Below are positions 11,131 through 21,189 of a stretch of 64,000 nt of DNA, one piece after another. The DNA comes from Hoplostethus atlanticus. Lineage: Eukaryota > Chordata > Actinopteri > Trachichthyiformes > Trachichthyidae. The stretch spans positions 6,105,501-6,169,500 of the forward strand of contig JAXDDX010000002.1 in assembly GCA_034670405.1 (NCBI GenBank), written 5' to 3'. The position numbers and the translations under genes were made by a program. Positions within the stretch are counted from its first letter, which is position 1. Each line of letters opens with the position of its first letter. The notes under the pieces were generated by a model that was not told the DNA's origin, ran no database searches, and saw only the letters and a program-made list of their open reading frames with translations.

Positions 11131-12328
11131 TTATTATTGGCAAAGGTTGTGTCGAAACAATGCCCAGATTTGTTAGTGAGTTGGCTAAGGGGCAGGTGTA
11201 CTGTAAATGCATCATACCTCACCACTATAAGCACATAATTGACAAGTAAAATGAATGCGTGCAGCTGAATGAATCATCTGGCGGTTTAGACTCGAGAGAT
11301 ATTTTCTTTAGATATGTCTTTATACCTCTGGCGTACTTAATTGAAAGGACACACTGTTGCACTTTCCTGGCCTGAAAGCTTAGTGTGTTTTGTTAAAGTT
11401 AAAAATGGAAAACATCTCAATAAATGAGTCTCATAGCAACAATAGGAACCACATTTCCACCTTGCACAATTCTTCAAGCACCTGCTGTGCGCTGTTTGTG
11501 AACAAAACAGGCCGTTAGAAAGCACAGGGCCTGAGGCAGGGTGAGGGGGTGAAGGTAGCAGCAGTTTAGGGTTTGTCTCAAGGGTCTTTTACTTAACTTG
11601 CAAAAGGAAGGTTCTGGGCCATTTGTGAAAGATATTGTAAAGTGATCTCACACCAAATTGTTTCTTTTACACGACTTTTGTTTTATAACACAAAACAACA
11701 TGTAGCCTAAATTTTACATGAGCACCACATGCTCGTCAGTGACTACACTTCCCCACGGTTGTGTATAAAATCTCTGCTTCCTAAACTGAACTCAACATCT
11801 CACGCTGTCTGTTTGATTCTAGTCCTCTAATTTATAATAACAAAACTACATCTGAAAGATAAAATAATACAAATTGTCCATAGAAGTAGTTGCAGCTCCA
11901 CAGTAACAGCCTTTCTTGCTAACAGCCTGTCAGATTGAGAGTGTGTCCAGCCCCTCCAGGGTGATTCGAAACAGACATGAGGACATTAAAATGACTGTAA
12001 CGTCTAAATGATTTCCTCCATTAAGTTTCCTCTCCTCTCCCCCTCCATAATAATTTCTCTTATTTCCGCCACCGCACGCCGGCAAAGGAGAGGAAGCTCA
12101 TCTTCACCCATCTACAGACGAATTACATTTCTCCTTCATCACGTCAAAGATGAAATAGAAAAAAAAAAACATTCATGAGAAAAAGAAGAAAGAGTGAGGA
12201 AAAGTAAATTTCCCAGTTGTTTATGTAAATGGTGGCCATTCTTGCTGGCCAGAATTGCAGCTGGCTGTAGGGGCAGTTGTGTGTCTTTACAATTATTCCT
12301 ATGTGATTTTTGTTTCTTGTAAAACAAG

Positions 12329-12330
<2 letters not shown>
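11131..12330. other. Unique AT-rich non-coding DNA
   Basis: No gene, RNA or repeat family recognised. The interval 11980-12130 is repeat-free with TTAAGTTTCC and CCATAATAATTTC and may belong to the conserved-looking class, but the signal is weak. Confidence 0.45.

Positions 12331-12361
<31 letters not shown>
12331..12361. repeat. (GT)n microsatellite
   Basis: Pure GT of about 31 bases. It is the reverse complement of the long CA tract 100 bases downstream. Confidence 0.96.
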
Positions 12362-12362
<1 letters not shown>

Positions 12363-12460
12363 ACCCCCCCCTTCTCTCATTATACAACAATCTACCCCCT
12401 GCCAATGCTGCTCCTCTCATTCTCCAGTCAAAGACACCCCCCTCTACATGGTCATACGTG

Positions 12461-12462
<2 letters not shown>

Positions 12463-12532
<70 letters not shown>
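12463..12532. repeat. (CA)n microsatellite, longest pure CA run in the window
   Basis: Thirty-five uninterrupted CA units. With the GT tract at 12331-12361 it makes a potential 30-bp stem over a loop of about 100 bases. Confidence 0.97.
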
Positions 12533-12535
<3 letters not shown>

Positions 12536-12660
12536 CACACTGCTGACAGGTTCTTTTTATACACTCAAAGTCTCGGTCTAGACATAGGGTCCTTGATAGA
12601 ATTGCCATTTCACACACATACATTTTCCACACAGCAGTAGAGAGAAATCATAGACTGCTA

Positions 12661-12682
12661 CACACACACACACACACACACT
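12661..12682. repeat. (CA)n microsatellite
   Basis: Eleven CA units. Confidence 0.93.
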
Positions 12683-12776
12683 CACTGTCCAATGATCTCA
12701 CCTGGTCTGTATCTGGCTGCCTGCAGACCCTTCCAACCTTGTTATGTATGAAAGGCAATAGTCAACTGGGAGTGTG

Positions 12777-12778
12777 TG

Positions 12779-12810
<32 letters not shown>

Positions 12811-12814
12811 GTAC
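12777..12814. repeat. (GT)n microsatellite
   Basis: GT run with one GC step. Fourth dinucleotide tract in 500 bases, again in the orientation opposite to its neighbour. Confidence 0.93.
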
Positions 12815-12871
12815 ATTGTGTTCATTGTGTGTTCATTGGCGTGTGTGTATGATTGTCTGTGTGAGTAGTAT

Positions 12872-12944
12872 TATTTGCGATGATGCAATGGAATAGCATC
12901 ACAGGGCTGGAAAGTGTAAAATGACTTGGCTGGATGGCCATCTC
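12872..12944 (+). repeat. Locally duplicated single-copy element, copy 1
   Basis: Shares TTTGC(G/A)ATGATGCAAT, AGTGTAAAATG and ACTTGGCTGGATGGCCA with 14404-14462, in the same order and orientation. This copy has about 22 extra bases after the first block. It is not a simple repeat and not a repeat family I know. Confidence 0.75.
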
Positions 12945-13010
12945 GTGTCCAGACTCTGATCCCTGCCACCAACACTGTAACAAAAGAGAATTATCCCACG
13001 CCTCTGGGCA

Positions 13011-13109
13011 GGATCTGGGCAGGATCTGAGCAGGATCTGGGCAGGATCTGGGTAGGATCTGGGTAGGATCTGGGTAGGATCTGGGTAGGATCTGGGCAGG
13101 ATCTGGGTA
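13011..13109. repeat. 11-bp minisatellite, nine units
   Basis: Nine head-to-tail units of GGATCTGGGCA or GGATCTGGGTA (one GAGCA variant). A degenerate unit lies on either side. Because 11 is not a multiple of 3, every frame repeats every 33 bases, and the minus strand stays open, producing artefactual Pro/Asp-rich frames. Confidence 0.97.
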
Positions 13110-13206
13110 GGACCTCACCCACAGAGGGCAAAGCAGCCTTGGGACTCACCTCTTCCTGGATCCCTCCTTTCTTAATCAATATGGACACCTACCTTGGTGG
13201 TCTCTG

Positions 13207-13378
13207 TCTTCGTCCCTCTCTCTCTATTTTTCTCTCCTCGTCTCTCCCTCTCTCTCTTTGTCTGTCTCTGCCTTTCTTTACCTTTTTCTTTCCATTGTTC
13301 TCTCATTCTCATCCCCCTCTTTCTGTCACGCTTGCTCTCTTTCTTTCTCGTTCCCCGTTCCTCTCTGTTTGCCCTATT
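13207..13378. repeat. Pyrimidine-rich (CT)-type imperfect tract
   Basis: Long plus-strand pyrimidine tract with TTTCTTT and TCTCTC words, ending at a possible acceptor (CTATTGGAG). It does not form a pure microsatellite. Confidence 0.8.
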
Positions 13379-13380
13379 GG

Positions 13381-13533
13381 AGGACAATGGAAACTCCTCA
13401 GACAGGCTCGACTTTCCACGGGATACACTAGACCAGACCCTGAGACCTATAGAGGCCCTGAAGGGAAACCCGCCAACCATTCCTCCCGTCTCTGCCACGG
13501 AGGCTCATGTTGCCTTTCACCATCCATCTGTGG
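13381..13533 (+). other. Possible exon, one open frame
   Basis: Directly after the pyrimidine tract, about 150 bases are open in one plus frame (DNGNSSDRLDFPRDTLDQTL, followed by a Pro/Thr-rich part), ending at CTGTGG with GTAGAG as a fair donor. The acceptor (TTGGAG) is weak and the peptide is not recognised. Cryptic. Confidence 0.15.
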
Positions 13534-13815
13534 GTAGAGAGAGAGTGCAGACAGGCCGGCCTGCTTTTATTTGCCCAGCGTTTCCATTCAGGGTGATGAG
13601 GCCTGCCAAGGTTTCACAGGTACTGGTAATGTAAGCCTTGCTCGTGGGGTCTCAGTAGTCTAATTTAGGGGGTTTAGACAGCAGGTCAGGGGCGTCGGAG
13701 CAGTTCGGTTGAATGGCTCTGAGTTGAGTTGGTCTGTCTCTCAATCAGATCCTTCATGAAGCAGACAGGGGGGAGGAGGAGAGCGGGGGCGCTACTTCCA
13801 CCGAGTTCTCCCCCC

Positions 13816-13818
<3 letters not shown>

Positions 13819-13868
<50 letters not shown>

Positions 13869-13886
13869 TCTCTCTCTCTCTCTCCC
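13819..13886. repeat. (CT)n microsatellite
   Basis: Sixty-eight bases of almost pure CT with one CCCT interruption, flanked by C runs on both sides. Confidence 0.96.
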
Positions 13887-14403
13887 CCCTTCTTCTCTTT
13901 GCTATGTTGCAGTGCCACAGTGCATAGTGCAGTAGCAGTCCCAGAAGGGTCGTTCTCAGGCTGTTGACATTGCAAAAAAGTGTAAGTTTTAACAAGTGTT
14001 TAAAGAGCGTGGCTGGGGACACGGGTCTGTGACTCTGAATGTTTGGAGTGTTAACAGGGCCCTGGGTACGGCTCGGCACTGCTCACGAAGGGGATTCAAA
14101 ATGACATGTTTGGAGAAGCCTGGTCAATGTGGCTTACTGGTTTTCCCCAGCTCTGCCCCACCCCAACACAAATGGGACAGGGTTAGGGTCGGGTCTAGGC
14201 TCTAGATATTACTATATAAGTAAACTGATATAGACAAATGTTTTATTTTTTTCAATTATAGAGATTTGCTCTGTGACTGAAAGCCTCTCAAAGGGATACT
14301 GAAATAAAATCAGTATGTTGTAGAAACTCTCTACCCCGTCCTACTCCGTTCGCTAGATACTGAATCGAAATGCATTACTTGACCTCAGTCCGTGGCTGTC
14401 TGT

Positions 14404-14462
14404 TGTTTGCAATGATGCAATAGTGTAAAATGTGTCAAATGACTTGGCTGGATGGCCAGCTC
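14404..14462 (+). repeat. Locally duplicated single-copy element, copy 2
   Basis: Second copy of the element at 12872-12944, about 1.5 kb away in the same orientation. AGTGTAAAATG is followed here by 9 extra bases (TGTCAAATG) before ACTTGGCTGG. Confidence 0.75.
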
Positions 14463-15490
14463 TTTTGTAAATCACCCCTCCGGCCCCCATCCCCAGTTTC
14501 ATCGGCATGGGGGACAGCGGTGGGGAAAAGGCCGAGAGGAAATCATTCCTGTTTTAAGTGACTACCCAAATGCACCGCTGCCATACAACAGGTCCAGAGA
14601 GACACTTGGCTGAGGTTAATTTGAGTAATGAGTGTAAATACTCTCCATGGGCTGCTCAGCAACAATCCCCTGCCGTTGCCCACTTCACAGGTTTTCATTT
14701 AAGTAATTACATCGGGTTGTCAACTGAGGAGGAGTGCACATTCAAAATGTATGTTTTCATTGTCAAATTGTTTTCATGACACTTGTTTCTGAACTAAACC
14801 GTGCATACGCTTGATCAAGCATTAACTTTTTTTCTTTTATTACTTAAGGAAGTCAGTCTTCACTTATTGTAGTAATTTAGTAAACTACAATAGTTAGGGT
14901 ACCGATATATTTTCACCATAAAAACAACTACCAACACCAGCAGCAACAACCACAACAAAAACAACAGCTGACAACAACAGTCTATTCTTGCCTATAGGCC
15001 TCCAGTTACCAATTGATCCGATTCTGAGCTCTCTCGCTTCAGAACCACTGCAGTTATGTCCCTCTCAAGATCTGGAAAAACCTGACTGGGTTACTCACTG
15101 CACCCCTAAAAGCAACCCCTTAATCATAACTATGACTTCTCTCCATCATTGGTTTGTTGCCAATTTACCTCATGGCAAAATCCCATCTGAGTTATTCCCC
15201 ACCAAACCCACTCCATAGCTCCCAATTCTAACATTTGACAGCCTCTGGAAAGGTGAAGTTCAAGTTGTTCTCACTCAAAAGTCTCTCAAATGCAGTGTTA
15301 ACAGACAGTATGAAAAATACCCCAAAGACACATATCAGTTTTGGCTAAAAACAGTGTTGAGAGGGAAAACATTCAGAACCCCTTGTGGACCAATATGTTT
15401 GAAACTCTCTCTCCAGAGAAGTGGTACTACTGCTGTCTATCTATGTTTTATTGTTTTTATTTTATTGTGTTGTTGTTTTTTTTATATCAG
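14463..15490. other. Unique non-coding DNA
   Basis: Nothing gene-like. A CAA/CAC-rich stretch occurs at 14920-14985. The part ending at 15490 is very T-rich (15440-15489) and would serve as a polypyrimidine tract for the possible exon that follows. Confidence 0.5.
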
Positions 15491-15544
15491 CAATTACCCT
15501 ATCCTGAATTTCATCCTGGGGGAATAATTGCTGTAAACACGATG
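15491..15544 (+). other. Possible in-frame 54-nt cassette exon
   Basis: A strong acceptor (GTTTTTTTTATATCAG, AG at 15489-15490) and a strong donor (ACGATG then GTAAGT, GT at 15545-15546) bracket exactly 54 bases. The only stop-free frame is the one starting at base 1, reading QLPYPEFHPGGIIAVNTM, so it would be a symmetric phase-0 exon. The peptide is not recognised and no neighbouring exon is found. It could be a micro-exon of a very large gene, a lncRNA exon or chance. Confidence 0.25.
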
Positions 15545-15552
15545 GTAAGTAA

Positions 15553-16689
15553 TTAAAGGTCATATATTACACATAGACAAGGGGCTTGTGGGGTTCACAA
15601 TTAGACTTAGCTAGGTTTAACATGCACATGCACACAAGAGCAGAGAAATAGTTGAGCGAATCCATGACTAGACTGGATAGTCACCATTGTCTTGGTACGT
15701 TGGAGGAACATGTATGCAAACTTCAACTGATATAAAAGACATAGACCAATATCAGTGCCCTAGAGTTGCAAAATTTTGAGCTCCATTTCTCAACTCAAAA
15801 TTGAATACAGCTTTTGGGGTTTTTCTACAAATAAATTCAGATTTATTTTCTTCCCTACAGTGCTTAAGATTGTGTCTATTTAATCTCCCGGTTCCCTCCT
15901 ATAACTGCTCCTTCACTGTAAGCCTAAAAAGTTAGTATTTCTCATTCCTGTGGGGGGTCCGGTCTCAGTATGACAACCCACTGCTAGGTTCACCAAACTC
16001 TTAAATCACTCTGAACATAATCCATAGGTTCGTTTTTTTTTTACTTCAACAAAAACATAGTTGGATACAGCACATACCTATCTCTCAACTGAATTTAAAC
16101 CCCAAACTTGGACACCAACGATCCCCTGTACGTGGTGAACATTTATCAAGTTTCATTTTACATACTGTTGTACAAAGAGCTGAGTGTTCTGGGAACCTGC
16201 TGAAGGGGACAGACCTCAGAGCCCACACGATCTGCATATGTGTGCCTCACACCCCACCGTACCTGTGAGAAGATTTTTCTGCTTCTTTTTATTTTTAAAT
16301 ATATATTTCTGAGGTCAGCGTAACATAGTGTTCATAGAGGGGAACTGAGTTGGTGGTTATGCAAGGTTAGTTTCACAAAATTAAAAATAGAAACCTGTTG
16401 AAGATTATTCTCACCTTCAATATGAAGCAATGTAGATTTCATCCACAAGCACATACAAAAAATCCCCCAAATCCCAAATTTGGCGTTTTCAATCACCGTC
16501 TCCTTTGGGAAAATGACCAGGAGGACATCCTTCATCCTCCGTGGAAGTTGAAGAAATTACCTTGATAAAAACTTTTTTACCACTCTTACCTGCAACCCCC
16601 TGTGGCACCTCACCCCTGCCACACACACACACTCAGGAGAACCCTTCTTCCAAATGGGATATGACAATCCAATCAGGCATGGAATCATG
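15553..16689. other. AT-rich unique DNA
   Basis: No gene recognised. The start (TTAAAGGTCATATATTACAC) recalls ends of fish MITEs, but I find no matching right end. A short CA run lies at 16620-16632. Confidence 0.45.
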
Positions 16690-17045
16690 CTAAAACATAG
16701 AGTAAACAAGGCCAATTACAGAGCATTTTGCTGGATGCTGATTAGTGCATGTTACCCCCGGGCTACGGCGAGGTAAACAGACGCAGTGACCGACAGCGCG
16801 TTGACGTCCTCCCTTCACTTCACTTGCCCGACCGGATGAGGGATGACAAGTCAGCGTGCGTAATCTGTTAAAGGTAGAATAACAAATACCAAAGTGCCAC
16901 TTCGGTTCCTCCGTCCCCCGGCAGCCGTTTCCACCCCTGGAGGGCAATTTGGACCAAGATTTATTAGACATAATTAACTGACTGTGCTGCTCCTGTCCTA
17001 GCCCTGATATTTAATTTGCTCACTTAAACAAAAGGGAGTCTAATA
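16690..17045. promoter_or_regulatory. Candidate conserved non-coding element
   Basis: Repeat-free block with GCTGATTAGTGCATG, TAAACAGACGCAGTGACCG, AGATTTATTAGACATAATTA and CACTTAAACAAAAGGGAG. It is dense in homeodomain-, Sox- and forkhead-like words and unusually rich in CpG (16755-16870) for this window. Conservation is inferred, not tested. Confidence 0.35.
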
Positions 17046-18283
17046 GGATGTGTATATTCTGTGTGAATGCCTTTTGTTAGACTTCCCATCTATATCAGAC
17101 TTAAGTTAGCACCTCGTTGCACTATATGCACGTATGAGCGAGCGTGCACTTATGCACACTGTACACACATTGTTGTGGGTCTTTGATTTCAAAAGCCCAT
17201 CAAGGTTTGACACTGTGAGTGGTTGGCGCCTGATTGTTCTTTCTTTAGAAGTCAGTGAAACCTACTGAGACAGTGAACTGCAGCGTGTCAATATGAATGT
17301 CTTGGTCGTTATCTGGAAAGTTTTGACCTACAAATTTGCAAAACATCTTGCAAAATGGCAAATGATTATTTATATTATATTATATACATTTGACTAATCT
17401 GTGTCACATAGCTGCAATCTCTGCCATTTCTTTCTCAGCAGTGGTGTAACAATTTGCAAATGCTCCTGCACAGTAAGACTTTCAGCTTCTATCACACAGC
17501 TCTTGAATGTGCAATTGGCCGATCACTTCAAAGCGAAATGCAAACAGAATTCTGAAGTTATCTGAATAAAGTGTTTCATTTACCTTGCTTGCCAGTCAAT
17601 TTCAACAAATATTTCCCCAACAAAGACATAATTATGTAATTCTAGCAGAGCAAACCCATATTCCACTCTCAAATACCTCACAGCTAAAGTGCCCTCATTC
17701 TGTCATCCTGCGCAGTTGTAGAGGTAGAGTAGGTCTACGCACAGTAACTAGATAGGACAAAAGGCCATTCAGCTAAGCTTTAACATCAATCGAAAGCAAA
17801 TTGGCATGTGATAGTAGTTTACCGGTTGACAAAGGAGACATCGGTCAAAATTGTTTGTAGATTGATTGTAAATTTACTGTGAATATTATATAAACCTTAG
17901 CTACGATTCCTCCAAAATGGGACAGAAAGTGATTAGGGATTTAACTACTCCAGCTTGCAACGACAGCAGAAGGAAGATGACTCCAATTAAATGTGATGTA
18001 ACAACAACCGTTTTTTGTTTGAAGACAGTGTGACTCTTATCTGAAGGATACAATCTGAAAGATGAAAGATTTCTTTTTATGGTGGTTTGTTGGTGGTGTA
18101 ATAGCTGTTTGTGGTAACAAAGCAGGGGTGGAAAGGTAAGGTAAGGAAGGAAAGGTAGGGTGTTCGTTGCGGTGGTTGTGGTGATGTTAGTAGGGTGTGT
18201 ATACAGATCTGTCTTTCTGTCTGTCTTTCTTTCTAAGTGTGTCTGTCCTTTCTTTGTAAGTGTGTTGGAAACCCCCCTCTCAG
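17046..18283. other. Unique non-coding DNA
   Basis: AT-rich sequence without recognisable genes or repeat families. Tandem GGTAAGGTAAGGAAGG-type short repeats occur at 18135-18160. Confidence 0.5.
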
Positions 18284-18391
18284 TTCTGACTGTCTATCCA
18301 GCTGCTCTGCAAGGAGACAGGAGTGTTGAAACACTTCACTTCCTAAGATGCAGCAGACAGCAGGGTCTGCTTGGCTCTTGGCCAACCATTT
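18284..18391 (+). other. Possible 108-nt exon
   Basis: Acceptor ACCCCCCTCTCAG (AG 18282-18283) and donor ACCATTT then GTAAGTA (GT 18392-18393). One frame is open throughout (begins LTVYPAALQGDRSVETLHFL), and the length is a multiple of three. The donor lacks a G at -1 and borders an AT/GT microsatellite, so this may be cryptic. No domain recognised. Confidence 0.15.
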
Positions 18392-18396
18392 GTAAG

Positions 18397-18454
<58 letters not shown>
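18397..18454. repeat. Compound (AT)n(GT)n microsatellite
   Basis: Short ATATAT followed by about 46 bases of pure GT. Confidence 0.96.
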
Positions 18455-18455
<1 letters not shown>

Positions 18456-18772
18456 CCACGCACCCAGGCATGTGTGAGGGGTTGGATGTGTGAAGGGGGT
18501 TAGTGATAATGCATGATTCATTTTTGTCATCTTTTTTTTGTCTCTCAGTGGTCAGAGTCCTATTGTGTGACACCCAATTACTATACAGGAAAGGCCGTGC
18601 AGTCCGTGGTAGCTTCCTTTACATGTGGACTTCCTGTTTCACTTCCTCTAAAACAGAGACAAGGTTTTCGGTGGACTCACAGTCTCTTCTATCATTACAG
18701 TTTCATGTACATCAGTGAAGAAGCACTTTTTTTTTTATTGAAGACGGATCTGAAATCAAGTTTATTATTTAT

Positions 18773-18813
18773 TTATATCTAGTTTGTGCATTTTTATATC
18801 TAGTTTGTGCATC
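18773..18813. repeat. Two-copy 21-bp tandem duplication
   Basis: TTATATCTAGTTTGTGCAT occurs twice in direct tandem with a 2-base spacer. Probably a recent slippage or duplication event. Confidence 0.85.
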
Positions 18814-18819
18814 GTGTTA

Positions 18820-20820
18820 TATTTGCACAGATTCTTTCATGTAGTGGTGATGGAGGCTGCATATTCAGCATATGAGACATTTTTGTAAAACTCTTGTCGT
18901 ATATATTACATTTGTAACATGCATTATATGGTAATATTTGTCTGCACATGTGTGTGAAAGAGAAAGATCGCAAATGCGTACAATATCTGCGTCTGTGTGT
19001 GTGTCTGTCATACATACGCGCATGAGTGTGTGGCTGCACATGTACATGAATGCACATGTGTGTAATGACAAAACTGAGACTGGGGATGCCCTGCAGCTGC
19101 TTGTTCCATCTGACGAGGCAGAGTCAGCCTCTGATAGATTCCGACTACCTTGCCTTAACCTTAATTTGCCAGGATGCGGCATGTCAAACAGCCCCGGGAC
19201 CAATGGAATCTGTCAACCAACTTCAGAATGTGTATTGTTTCTTTCTGTGCCGTAACAAAGGAGTTCAAACATGCATCCACTCAAGCAGCAAGAGATTACC
19301 CATCCTCTCTTGTCTGCATGTCTCTTTAATAGGGCTTTGAGGGAGGTGTGCTTTCCTCCAAGGTAGCCAATGATGGGACTTAATTCAAAGGGAGGGAGTT
19401 ATTAAAAGCTCAATGTAATTTGTTTTTAAATGTTTCCTTAATGCACCAACCTGTCGAGACATTTCTAGTAAAGTAATGTAAAAGCCTGACAATCTCTACT
19501 TATGAAAGACCTAAAGATTTAAACTCCACAAACTAGATGAAGAATGTGATTATTTCATATCCTTGGGCTAATTGTTGTCGAGTTAAATGAATCTAACTCA
19601 TATCGGTGTATCCAGTAATGCTGGTATTAATGTCCACCGACCTTCATGTCAACGTACAGTAACTGCTCTCTGCACTGTGTGTTCGTAGGTTGTGTTTTAA
19701 GATTCTGTGTAATGTCTGTCTCATTGTCCTCCTGTAACTTTATTTTTTTCCTACACAGATGTCGAAGGGCAGGGTGAAGCCAGTCCTGAACAGTTGATCA
19801 GGCAGCCATGTGGTTGTGTACCCCCCCTAATGCTGGGTTGTCAAGATGAACAGACAGAGACAAACACTCTCAGTTCCTCAATTTGGCACATGTAACAGTT
19901 TTTGACGTTTAGCTTGAAATCCACCCAAGTCTTGACAATAGGTACAATATCATTTCTTATTTACTTACACCCCATGACAGTCAATGTGTGTGTGCATGTG
20001 TGCATGACTGCGAGTGTGTGTACACGCATGCATGTGTGCACGCGCATGTTTGTGGGTGTCTTACTACAGCTGTTTGCTTCTTTCCACAGAGCTCCTCTGT
20101 GGTTGCCTTCTTAGCCCTCAACGCCGGAAGTCCCCCCACCAGTCGCATGTGACATTGGTTCCCGACACCCTCTTGTTTACAGTGACTGCAGACGGACGTG
20201 GCTCCCTTCAGAAACGTTTGTCCTTAGTAAAAGAGGAGGGGTTTGTCCTTCCAGGCCTCTTGGGAAATGGTCCACGGCTCTCGTTAAGCAGCTCCTGACC
20301 ACACTGAAAACACAGCCCTGTCCACAACAGATGTTTGTTTTGCGTCGACTCTGCTCTGTTGCGCTTGGAGAATAAGAATAGAATCCTTATGGAACCCGCT
20401 GTCCACATGCGCCACTTTGCTGTGGAGAGTGTGGTCGGTGGATTGTATCAACAGCGAAAATTATCCCCAGACTCCTTTTTTCATGTCATACTGTAGTACA
20501 AGATTTCACAGGTGCTCTCATGCTCAGACTAGGCACACCCATGTAAACTGCAATTAACTTGGTTCATTGTATTGTTGTTGCTGGAGTACAGTACTGCTTT
20601 ATTATTTTAATATACTTCTTTCTAAAAACTAACATGAGAATAAATAACGCAAAATATTGCATTTATGCTAGGAAATAATTGTAGAGACTATCCATCCATA
20701 TTATTTCTTAAATAAAGTATTGTTTCACAAATGTTTGTGCGATGAAAATCGTTGCATAGTCTTAAAAGAATAAGGGAAAGAGGGAGATGAGTAGAAAGAA
20801 AGAAAGCCAAGTGGAGGAAA
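18820..20820. other. Non-coding DNA with two strong lone acceptors
   Basis: Imperfect GT stretches lie at 18990-19065 and 19985-20055. Strong acceptor-like tracts end at 19759 (TTTTTTTCCTACACAG) and at 20090 (TTTGCTTCTTTCCACAG). After each, one plus frame stays open for 44 and 66 codons, but no good donor follows and the residues are unrecognised. They could be terminal exons of an unknown transcript or chance. Confidence 0.3.
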
Positions 20821-21180
20821 GGGAAATATGGCCTAGAATATTACCACCAGCCGGGTCATTAATGAGCATTGCTCATGCTGTCATGGCAACTATTATCACA
20901 GTGATGTCGCTAATGGCATCTGAGACAGGGCAAGAGAAATATGTGAAAATTATTGTCACATTCAATTAGGATCCTTTCCTCTGAACTCAGCTGGTCCTCC
21001 TCCAGGCCCCTCATTGATTAGCTATCAAATTGAATGAAGAATGGGAGTGCTGGAACTCAGACACCCTGATGTGAGAGTCATCACAGGTTCCAGACACTTA
21101 CAGATAGAAGAAGGCTGACCCCATCCAGCAACCTTAATCAACATCATTAATGACATATTTCTCTTTGTTATGCTACAAAC
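20821..21180. promoter_or_regulatory. Candidate conserved non-coding element with an X-box-like site
   Basis: Repeat-free block. ATGAGCA-T-TGCTCAT at 20862-20876 is a perfect 7-bp palindrome. GCTGTCATGGCAAC (20877-20890) matches the RFX X-box consensus GTTGCCATGGCAAC at 12 of 14 positions. CATTAATGAG, TTCAATTAG, TCATTGATTAGC and AACATCATTAATGAC add homeodomain-type cores. Enhancer role is inferred. Confidence 0.4.
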
Positions 21181-21189
21181 TATCATCTG

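Noticed and set aside
12139-12640. Several frames of 60-140 codons on both strands
   Set aside because: All are translations of (GT)n and (CA)n (Val-Cys and Thr-His dipeptides).
12822-13188. Pro/Asp-rich repeat protein on the minus strand
   Set aside because: It is the 11-bp minisatellite read in frame. An 11-bp unit without stops is open in every phase.
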